A stretch of 64,000 bases of DNA from Limimaricola cinnabarinus (GTDB lineage: Bacteria; Pseudomonadota; Alphaproteobacteria; Rhodobacterales; Rhodobacteraceae), in assembly GCF_002723615.1 (NCBI RefSeq), contig NZ_KZ304952.1, forward strand, positions 124,001 through 188,000. The letters run 5' to 3'. The translations under genes and the position numbers were made by a program. Each line of letters begins with the position of its first letter. Position 1 is the first letter of the stretch. Below, piece after piece: positions 57,985 to 64,000 of this stretch. Below the pieces are notes generated by a model, which saw nothing but the letters and a program-made list of their open reading frames with translations, was not told the origin of the DNA and ran no database searches.

Positions 57985-58899
57985 ATGATCCTCGCCTGCG
58001 GCGAAGCCCTGATCGACATGCTGCCCCGTCGCACCGAAAGTGGCGAGACCGCCTTCGCGCCCTATGCGGGCGGCGCGGTGTTCAACACCGCCATCGCCAT
58101 GGGCCGGATGGGCGCGCCCGCCGGTTTCTTCTCGGGCATCTCCTCGGACATGTTCGGCGACCTGCTGCGCGAATCGCTGGAGGCCTCGAAGGTCGACACC
58201 TTCCCGGCGCATATCTCCGACCGGCCGACCACGCTGGCCTTCGTGACGCTGGCCGACGGCCATGCCAGCTACAGCTTCTACGACGAGAACACCGCCGGGC
58301 GGATGCTGAGCGAGGACGACCTGCCCGAGCCGGGGGCGGATGCGCTGTTCTTCGGCGGCATCTCCCTCGTGGTCGAGCCCTGCGGCACCGCCTACGAGGC
58401 TTTGCAGGCGCGCGAGAGCGAGGCTCGCGTCACCATGATCGACCCCAATATCCGCCCCGGCTTCATCCGCGACGAAGCAAGCTACCGCGCCCGGCTCGAC
58501 CGGATGATCGCGCGGGCCGACATCGTGAAGGTCTCGGACGAGGATCTGCACTGGCTCGAGGGCGAGGGCGAGACCGCCGATCTCGCGCGCAGGATGCTCG
58601 CCAAGGGCCCGGCGCTGGTCTGCATCACCGAAGGCGCCAAGGGCGCCACCGGCTATACCGACGACCACACCGTCAGCGTCGCCTCGCACAAGGTCGAGGT
58701 GGCCGACACGGTCGGCGCGGGCGACACCTTCAACGCCGGGGTGCTGGTCAGCCTGCACCGCGCGGGGCTGCTCACCAAGGAGGCGATCGACACGCTCACC
58801 GAGGCGCAGATTCGCGATGCGCTGGCGCTGGGCGCGCAGGCCGCCGCCATCACCGTCAGCCGCGCCGGCGCCAACCCGCCCTGGGCCGACGAGCTTTGA
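57985..58899 (+). CDS. PfkB family carbohydrate kinase
   Basis: The 304-residue ribokinase-fold enzyme has an N-terminal [11 protein letters not shown] sugar-binding start, [15 protein letters not shown], and the ATP/catalytic loop [14 protein letters not shown] with the catalytic Asp. It would phosphorylate a sugar, most often fructose in this subgroup (fructokinase-like), but this cannot be settled here. GGAAGGA precedes ATG 57985. The stop overlaps the dtd start. Confidence 0.87.
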   Translation: MILACGEALIDMLPRRTESGETAFAPYAGGAVFNTAIAMGRMGAPAGFFSGISSDMFGDLLRESLEASKVDTFPAHISDRPTTLAFVTLADGHASYSFYDENTAGRMLSEDDLPEPGADALFFGGISLVVEPCGTAYEALQARESEARVTMIDPNIRPGFIRDEASYRARLDRMIARADIVKVSDEDLHWLEGEGETADLARRMLAKGPALVCITEGAKGATGYTDDHTVSVASHKVEVADTVGAGDTFNAGVLVSLHRAGLLTKEAIDTLTEAQIRDALALGAQAAAITVSRAGANPPWADEL

Positions 58900-59339
58900 A
58901 GGCGCTGATCCAGCGCGTCTCGGAGGCCAGCGTCAGCGTCGATGGCGCGGTCGTGGGCCGCTGCGGGCCGGGCCTGCTGGTGCTGGCCTGCGCGATGCAG
59001 GGCGACAGCGACGCCCTGCCCGCGCGGATGGCCGCCAAGATCGCCAAGCTGCGCATCTTCCGCGACGATCAGGGCCGGATGAACCGCTCGCTCATCGACA
59101 CCGGCGGCGCGGCTTTGGTGGTGAGCCAGTTCACGCTGGCCGCCGACACCCGCACCGGCAACCGCCCCGGCTTTTCCGCCGCGGCCGCGCCCGAGATCGG
59201 CGAGCGGCTCTATGCCGCGCTGGCCGAGGAGCTGGCGGCACTTGGCGTGCCGGTCGAGACCGGGCGTTTCGGCGCCGACATGAAGGTGGCGCTGGTCAAT
59301 GACGGGCCGGTGACCATCCCGCTGGAGATCACCGGCTAG
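58896..59339 (+). CDS. dtd: D-aminoacyl-tRNA deacylase
   Basis: The 147-residue enzyme removes D-amino acids (and glycine) from mischarged tRNA. Motifs [36 protein letters not shown] (SQFTL) and [11 protein letters not shown] (GP cis-proline motif) are intact. A TTG start at 58896 lies inside the kinase stop region (TTGA) and gives the exact family N-terminus; no ATG fits. Confidence 0.94.
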   Translation: MKALIQRVSEASVSVDGAVVGRCGPGLLVLACAMQGDSDALPARMAAKIAKLRIFRDDQGRMNRSLIDTGGAALVVSQFTLAADTRTGNRPGFSAAAAPEIGERLYAALAEELAALGVPVETGRFGADMKVALVNDGPVTIPLEITG

Positions 59340-59343
59340 GGCG

Positions 59344-59856
59344 TCAGCAGGGCTGCGCCATCACCAGCACCCAGACCGGTCCCTTCGCGCCCTGCGCGAT
59401 GCCGACGCCGAACTCCTGCGCGCGATCAAGCGCCATCACCTGCCTGTGGCCGGGCGAGCCCTGCCAGCCGGTGATGATCTGCTGCGCGCGCGGATAGCCC
59501 CAGGCGAGGTTCTCGGCGCTCACCCCGGCGCAGTAGCCGGTGCGCTCGACCCGGGCGCGGTGGTTCGAGCCGTCGCTGCCGCGATGGCTGAAACTGCCGC
59601 TGCTGGCCATGTCGCAGGCCTGGGTCTGCGCGGCGCGCGACAGTTCCCGGGCATGCGACACGGGGCGCAGCCCCTCGGAGGCGCGAAAGGCATTGAGGCC
59701 CGCGGCGATCCGCGTCGCCTTGGCATTGGCCTCCTCGGGCAGGACGCAGCCCGTGGTGGCGGCGCTGGCAGCGGTGGCGGCAAGGCCGGTGAAGCCGGGC
59801 ACAAGCCCGAAGGCGGGCAGCGCGGCGACCGCCGCGGCCATCAAAGATCGTCTCAT
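59344..59856 (-). CDS. Secreted CAP (SCP/PR-1) domain protein
   Basis: The 170-residue product has a signal peptide (to about ASAATTG) and a CAP domain. The signature residues are SHARELSRAAQTQACDMA, FSHRGSDGSNHRARVERTGY, ENLAWGYPRAQQIITGWQGSPGH (two blocks) and the C-terminal VWVLVMAQPC. The His/Glu pocket is present. Bacterial CAP proteins are often envelope or secreted proteins of unclear function. Confidence 0.86.
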   Translation of the reverse strand: MRRSLMAAAVAALPAFGLVPGFTGLAATAASAATTGCVLPEEANAKATRIAAGLNAFRASEGLRPVSHARELSRAAQTQACDMASSGSFSHRGSDGSNHRARVERTGYCAGVSAENLAWGYPRAQQIITGWQGSPGHRQVMALDRAQEFGVGIAQGAKGPVWVLVMAQPC

Positions 59857-60065
59857 CTGCTATCCTCGAATGCGTTTGCGGCAATTCGCAGAATGAATGT
59901 GGCAAGCACAAGGCGCGGCGCCATGCACGGGCCGGCCTTGGCGATCCTCCGCGCGTTCGCGCCATGGGCCCGAGCGGCAGGCTGCCGATGAAGGGCGCCG
60001 ACGCGAGACGGGCGATCCGGCCCCATTGTCCTACCGGATCACGGCACCCCCAGCATCGCCGCGGC

Positions 60066-61478
60066 CTAGGCCGCGCTCAGGCTGACGGTGACCCGGTTGC
60101 GGCCGGTTTCCTTCGCGGCATAGAGCGCCGCATCGGCGCGGCGCATCAGCGCCTCGGCCTCGGCCTCTGCCCCGGTCCCGGTGCCGATGCCGGTGCCGGT
60201 GCCGCGCGGCCCCAAGGCCACGCCGATCGAGACGGTGACCCGGCATGACAGCCCGCCGCCCATGGCGAAGGGCGCGTCGCGGATGCGGCGGCGCAGCCGT
60301 TCGGCGGCGGTGCGCGCCTGTTCGAGCGTGGTGTCGGGCATCGCCACGAGAAACTCCTCGCCGCCGATCCGCGCCAGCAGGTCGGCCGGGCGCAGCCCGT
60401 CGCGCAGCCGGCCCGCCACCTGCGCCAGCACCTCGTCGCCCGCCGCATGGCCATGCCGGTCATTGACCGCCTTGAACAGGTCAATGTCGAGCAGCATCAC
60501 CGCGATCGAGCGGTCGCGGGCCTGCGCGCCCTCGATCAGCCGCACCAAATGCGGCCGCGCATAGCGCCGGTTCCACAGCCCGGTCAGCGGATCGGTCAGC
60601 GCCGCTTCGAGCCCGTAGCGCTCGGTCGCGCGCAGGCGGTCGGCCAGAAGCTTGCGGCGCAGCAGGCGGCGCGCGCGGTGGGCGATCTCGTCCGGCCCGA
60701 CCGAGGCGGAGACGGTGTCGTCGGCGCCCAGGTCGAGCAGCATCGCCGCCTCGCGCGCCGCGTCGGGCAGCAGCACGAGCTGGGCCGCGCGCCGTGTCGC
60801 CGACCGGCTGCGCAGCTCCGCCACGATCCGGCGCAGCTCGCGCGCGGGCAGCGCGTCGCGGCCCGGTGCCGCGCCATCGATGACGAAGAGATCCTCCTCG
60901 TGATCGGCCGCCGCGAAGAAGGCGGTGGGGTCCACATGCCGCAGGGGGCCCGGCAGGCCGCAATGCGCGATCGCGCCCGCGCCGTCATGCGGCGCGATGA
61001 CCGCGATGCGCTGGCGCGGCGCAAAGCCCGCCGCGCCTTCGGAAAACCCGAGCGCCTGGTGGGTCGCCTCGCGGCGCGCCAGCTCGGCCTCTGTATCGCG
61101 CGCGCGCAGCAGGTTGCGCAGCCGCGCCTGCAGCAGCACGGTCGGCACCGGCGGTACCATCACCTCGTCGGCCCCCGCCTCCAGCAGGGCGAGGCGCTGC
61201 CCCGCCCCGGAGGGGGGCGAGGAAATGATGACCGGAAGCCGCGCGCCCTCGGCCCCGATGCGCAGCCGGGCGAGAAAGGCCAGCACCGCGCCGATCCCGC
61301 CGGGCGCGCCCGCGCCGGTGGCCACGAAGACCAGGTCGAGCGCCGGATCGGGCAGCTGCGACAGCGCCGCGTCGAAGCCGTCGCAATGGCGGCAGTCGAA
61401 GCCGACGGCCCCGAGCGCGCCCTCGTCGAGAGCCCGTCCCGTTCCGGCATGATCGACGATAAGGATGCGACCCGACAT
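60066..61478 (-). CDS. pleD: PleD-like diguanylate cyclase with degenerate receiver
   Basis: The 470-residue product has a receiver-like domain (1-125), a second receiver-like domain (about 155-280) and a GGDEF domain with GGEEF (about 370-374). The I-site RPAD lies five residues before it, so product inhibition is likely. The first receiver lacks the phospho-acceptor Asp: LDLVFVATGAG stands where other proteins have a D, so it is probably not phosphorylated there. A Gly/Thr and Ala/Glu repeat (PRGTGTGIGTGTG) interrupts the GGDEF domain. AAGGAC precedes ATG 61478. It is divergent from DUF3572, a common neighbour. Confidence 0.86.
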   Translation of the reverse strand: MSGRILIVDHAGTGRALDEGALGAVGFDCRHCDGFDAALSQLPDPALDLVFVATGAGAPGGIGAVLAFLARLRIGAEGARLPVIISSPPSGAGQRLALLEAGADEVMVPPVPTVLLQARLRNLLRARDTEAELARREATHQALGFSEGAAGFAPRQRIAVIAPHDGAGAIAHCGLPGPLRHVDPTAFFAAADHEEDLFVIDGAAPGRDALPARELRRIVAELRSRSATRRAAQLVLLPDAAREAAMLLDLGADDTVSASVGPDEIAHRARRLLRRKLLADRLRATERYGLEAALTDPLTGLWNRRYARPHLVRLIEGAQARDRSIAVMLLDIDLFKAVNDRHGHAAGDEVLAQVAGRLRDGLRPADLLARIGGEEFLVAMPDTTLEQARTAAERLRRRIRDAPFAMGGGLSCRVTVSIGVALGPRGTGTGIGTGTGAEAEAEALMRRADAALYAAKETGRNRVTVSLSAA

Positions 61479-61587
61479 GCAGATGTCCTTGTTCGGGCCC
61501 CATGCCCTCCGACCGGCCATCCGAACGAAGGACCGCCGATGACGAATTCAGGCTTGTGCCCACTCCCGGTTTCAAGGGTCGTCAAGA

Positions 61588-61595
61588 ATGGTTAA
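61588..61595 (-). promoter_or_regulatory. CtrA half-site in the pleD/DUF3572 gap
   Basis: Read on the minus strand, TTAACCAT, the half-site used by the cell-cycle regulator CtrA in Rhodobacterales. It lies 110 bases upstream of pleD and 33 bases before DUF3572. Confidence 0.4.
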
Positions 61596-61627
61596 CAAAT
61601 GCTTTCACGGGCCGGAAGGAGGCAAGG

Positions 61628-61906
61628 ATGAAGCGGGAACGTGCCGAGGTGATCGCGCTGGGGGCGCTGGGCTGGCTGGCGGGAAACGACGAGCTCTGGC
61701 CGGTGTTTCTCGGCGCCACGGGTGCTGCCGCCGAGGATCTGCGTGACCGGGCGGCGGAGCCCGATTTCCAGGCCTCCGTGCTCGAATTCCTGACCAATGA
61801 CGACGAATGGGTCACCGCATTCTGCGACATGGCGGGCTATGGCTATGACGAGCCGCATCTCGCCATGCTGGTGCTGGCGGGCCCGTCGCGCATGCATTGG
61901 ACATGA
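61628..61906 (+). CDS. DUF3572 protein
   Basis: The 92-residue cytoplasmic helical protein has the family core ALGALGWLAGNDELWPVFLG (residues about 10-29) and VLEFLTNDDEWVTAFCD. Its function is unknown, but it is often found beside pleD in Alphaproteobacteria. GGAAGGAGG gives a strong ribosome site for ATG 61628. The stop overlaps the HAD gene start (ATGA). Confidence 0.88.
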   Translation: MKRERAEVIALGALGWLAGNDELWPVFLGATGAAAEDLRDRAAEPDFQASVLEFLTNDDEWVTAFCDMAGYGYDEPHLAMLVLAGPSRMHWT

Positions 61907-62610
61907 GCCCCGCCGCGCTGATCTTCGACAAGGACGGCACGCTGTTCGACTTCCAGGCCACATGGGGCGGCTGGTCGCGCGGGATGATCGAGGCCGAGGC
62001 GGGCGGCGATGCGGCGCTGACCCATGCGCTCGCCGCGGCCCTTGGATATGACATGCAGGCCGGGCGCTTTTCGTCCGACAGCATCGTCATCGCCGCCACG
62101 CCCCCCGAGATCGCCGACCGGATGCTGCCGCTTCTGCCCGGGCAGGACCGCGCGGCGCTGATCGCGCGGATGAACGCGCGCGCGGCGCGCGCGCCGCAGG
62201 TGCCGGCGGTGCCGCTCGGCCCGCTCTTCGAGGATCTGGCGGCGCGGGGGCTGGCGCTCGGCCTCGTGACCAATGATGCGGAGGCCCCCGCCCGCGCCCA
62301 TCTCGGCGCCGCCGGGCTCGGCGCGGCCTTCGGCTTCGTCGCCGGGGCCGATAGCGGTTTCGGCGGCAAGCCCGCGCCGGGCCAGCTTCTGGCCTGCGCG
62401 GCGGCTCTCGGCCTTGCCCCGGCCGATTGCGCGATGATCGGCGACAGCCTGCACGACCTGCACGCCGCCCGCGCCGCCGGGATGACCGCCATCGCCGTGC
62501 TGAGCGGCATCGCGGGGCGCGGGACGCTGGCGCCCCATGCCGATCTCGTGCTGGAGGACATCGGCGGCCTGCCCGGCTGGCTCGACGGCAAAGGCATCAC
62601 GAAAGCGTGA
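61903..62610 (+). CDS. HAD-family phosphatase (phosphoglycolate phosphatase-like)
   Basis: The 235-residue enzyme has all four HAD motifs: FDKDGTLFD (Asp9 and Asp11), LVTNDAEAP, GKPAPGQL (Lys) and MIGDSLHDLHAA. A helical cap domain follows motif I. Closest in pattern to Gph-type phosphatases, but the substrate is not certain. ATG 61903 overlaps the DUF3572 stop; a TTG six bases earlier is less likely. Confidence 0.88.
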   Translation: MSPAALIFDKDGTLFDFQATWGGWSRGMIEAEAGGDAALTHALAAALGYDMQAGRFSSDSIVIAATPPEIADRMLPLLPGQDRAALIARMNARAARAPQVPAVPLGPLFEDLAARGLALGLVTNDAEAPARAHLGAAGLGAAFGFVAGADSGFGGKPAPGQLLACAAALGLAPADCAMIGDSLHDLHAARAAGMTAIAVLSGIAGRGTLAPHADLVLEDIGGLPGWLDGKGITKA

Positions 62611-62704
62611 TGCGCGCCTTTGCAACCGGCCCTCTCCCGCCACCGTGTCTGGGGGCATCACGGAAGGCGCGCATGCCTTCCGGTCATGTCAGGGAGACGA
62701 CAGC

Positions 62705-63277
62705 ATGAACCTCAGGACCCTTTTCGCCGGCACCGCCATCGCCCTCACCTCGACGGCCGCGCTGGCCGAAACCCATGCCGAGACCGGCAACCCGATGGTC
62801 GGCGGCGCCGCCATGTTCCCCGAGAAGACCATCGTCGAGAACGCAGTGAACTCGGCCGATCACACCACGCTGGTCGCCGCCGTGAAGGCCGCGGGCCTCG
62901 TCGAGACGCTGTCGGGCGACGGCCCCTTCACCGTCTTCGCGCCGACCAACGCCGCCTTCGCCGCCCTGCCCGAAGGCTCGGTCGACGATCTGCTCAAGCC
63001 CGAGAACAAGGACCGCCTGACCGAGATCCTGACCTGCCACGTCGTCGCGGCCAACGCGATGTCGGATGCGATCCTTGGCATGATCGCGGATGACGGCGGC
63101 ATGCATGATGTCGAGACGGTGGGCGGCTGCACCTTCACCGTCTCGGAAGGCGATGACGGCACCATCATGATCACCGATGGCCAGGACCGCACCGCCACTG
63201 TCACCGTGGCGGATGTCAGGCAGTCGAACGGCGTGATCCATGTGATCGACGGCGTGCTGCTGCCCGCGGTCGAGTAA
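62705..63277 (+). CDS. Secreted fasciclin (FAS1) domain protein
   Basis: The 190-residue product has a signal peptide (MNLRTLFAGTAIALTSTAALA) and one FAS1 domain: NSADHTTLVAAVKAAGLV, GPFTVFAPTNAAFAALPEG and a C-terminal GVIHVIDGVLLP. Single-domain FAS1 proteins are abundant in Rhodobacterales and mediate adhesion or matrix contacts in related organisms. AGGGAGA precedes the ATG, and a terminator follows the stop. Confidence 0.93.
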   Translation: MNLRTLFAGTAIALTSTAALAETHAETGNPMVGGAAMFPEKTIVENAVNSADHTTLVAAVKAAGLVETLSGDGPFTVFAPTNAAFAALPEGSVDDLLKPENKDRLTEILTCHVVAANAMSDAILGMIADDGGMHDVETVGGCTFTVSEGDDGTIMITDGQDRTATVTVADVRQSNGVIHVIDGVLLPAVE

Positions 63278-63322
63278 GCCCTTCGAAAGATGGCCGGTTC
63301 TTGCACTCACGTACCGGCCACA

Positions 63323-63355
63323 GGCCCGTCGCGCAGGACGCGGCGGGCCGTTTTC
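63323..63355 (+). terminator. Rho-independent terminator after the fasciclin gene
   Basis: GGCCCGTCGCG (63323-63333) pairs with CGCGGCGGGCC (63339-63349) with one G-U pair, around a CAGGA loop, then GTTTTC. The same CAGGA loop occurs in the hisH terminator. Confidence 0.82.
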
Positions 63356-63475
63356 GCGGGGGCCGCCCTCTCGGGCCGACACGCGGCATCGCGCCGCAAC
63401 CCGGCCCTCCGGTCTTTCAATATGGCCGCGAAGCGCGCATGTGAAGGGGAGACGCCACCAGCCGAGGAGCCCCGG

Positions 63476-63877
63476 ATGAGCGAGCCCGTCCACCAGCCAG
63501 ACGCCGAAGCCGACGATCGCCCGTCGCGGCCCGCGATGCTGCGCGGCTTTCGCAGGCGCTGCCCGAACTGCGGCGAAGGCGGCCTGTTCCAGGGCTATCT
63601 CAAGGTGGTCGATCGCTGCCCGGTCTGCCGCGAGGAGCTGTGCCACCACCGCGCCGATGACGGGCCGGCCTATCTGACGATCCTGATCGTCGGGCATCTG
63701 CTGGCCCCGGTGATCCATGTGGGCTTCACCCGGTTCCGCCCCGATCCGCTGGTCATGGCCACGGTGCTGACCGTGGCGGCGGTGGCGTTGTCGCTCTATC
63801 TTCTGCCCCGGCTCAAGGGCGTGGTCGTGGGCATCCAGTGGGCGCGGCGGATGCACGGTTTCGGCAAGGTGCATTGA
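63476..63877 (+). CDS. DUF983 membrane protein with zinc ribbon
   Basis: The 133-residue product has an N-terminal CPNCGEGGLF and a second CPVCREEL pair, then two membrane helices (YLTILIVGHLLAPVIHV and LVMATVLTVAAVALSLYLL). DUF983 proteins occur near cytochrome oxidase and other envelope genes, with no proved role. GAGGAG precedes ATG 63476. The last base pair overlaps the Nudix ATG (TGATG). Confidence 0.9.
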   Translation: MSEPVHQPDAEADDRPSRPAMLRGFRRRCPNCGEGGLFQGYLKVVDRCPVCREELCHHRADDGPAYLTILIVGHLLAPVIHVGFTRFRPDPLVMATVLTVAAVALSLYLLPRLKGVVVGIQWARRMHGFGKVH

Positions 63878-64000
63878 TGCCCCCTCCCGCGCCGATCCGC
63901 GACGCGGCGACGGTGATCCTGCTGCGCGAGACGCCGCAGGGCCCGTCGGTGCTGATGGGGCGGCGCGGCGCGCGGGCGGCCTTCATGCCGTCGAAATACG
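63877..64000 (+). CDS. Nudix hydrolase, N-terminal part
   Basis: Only the first 41 residues are in the window; the gene continues past the right edge. DAATVILLRE, then VLMGRRGARAAFMPSKY, fits the N-terminal strands of Nudix hydrolases, whose Nudix box would lie further on. The start overlaps the DUF983 stop. Confidence 0.8.
   Translation, partial: MPPPAPIRDAATVILLRETPQGPSVLMGRRGARAAFMPSKY

Noticed and set aside
60165-60215. Short tandem units that could suggest a CRISPR-like array.
   Set aside because: Units are six bases, in frame within the cyclase gene, with no spacers and no cas genes nearby.

Overview
The window is a GC-rich bacterial chromosome segment, almost fully coding. Gene content and order point to an alphaproteobacterium of the Rhodobacterales (Rhodobacteraceae or Paracoccaceae). 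Supporting signs are a choXWV choline transporter, DUF3572 beside a PleD-type regulator, DUF2927 and DUF2065 proteins, nrdR-ribD, dnaG-rpoD, hflK-hflC-DUF2065-degP, and a TTAACCAT-type CtrA half-site. The genus cannot be settled from the sequence alone. No insertion sequence, prophage, CRISPR array, rRNA or broken gene was seen. No gene-free stretch exceeds about 215 bases.

Layout. 1-2550: end of choX, then choW and choV (choline uptake). 2501-6582 (minus): DMT exporter, LysE exporter, UvrD-type helicase. 6775-12508: membrane diguanylate cyclase, pyruvate carboxylase and a VOC protein overlapping its end. 12595-12948: two near-identical promoter plus tRNA-Gly(GCC) units. 13038-18158: hisB-hisH, hisA and hisF-hisE, separated by three unrelated minus-strand genes. 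18311-21713: RlmB-type rRNA methyltransferase, tRNA-Tyr with its promoter, a putative glycosyltransferase, DUF421 and SIMPL proteins. 21883-24774: a large single-pass protein whose ends resemble type II secretion GspL and GspC/PilP. 24849-29613: cation/proton antiporter, cobT and cobS, FG-GAP protein and ferredoxin. 29801-36899: peptidoglycan-binding lipoprotein, then minus-strand DegP, DUF2065, HflC, HflK, glutathione reductase and RpiA.

37028-43971: riboflavin synthase and ribD-nrdR (minus) flank three plus-strand capsule genes (KpsS, Wza/KpsD-like, KpsC). 44086-51272 (minus): YjbQ, a small secreted protein, RmuC, RpoD, DnaG and TadA. 51337-57908: RluB-type pseudouridine synthase, then a tight six-gene operon with its own putative promoter: small membrane protein, XpaC-like, TelA-like, DUF2927 lipoprotein, SPFH-GYF protein and a double zinc-ribbon membrane protein. 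57985-64000: PfkB kinase and D-aminoacyl-tRNA deacylase, CAP protein, PleD-like cyclase, DUF3572, HAD phosphatase, fasciclin protein, DUF983 and the start of a Nudix hydrolase.

Most of the window is housekeeping: histidine, riboflavin and cobalamin synthesis, replication, transcription and translation quality control. The two best candidates for undescribed biology are the XpaC-TelA-SPFH/GYF-zinc-ribbon operon (52316-57908) and the GspL/GspC-like fusion (21883-24774). Two cyclic-di-GMP synthases, one with and one without the product-inhibition site, suggest separately controlled signalling inputs.
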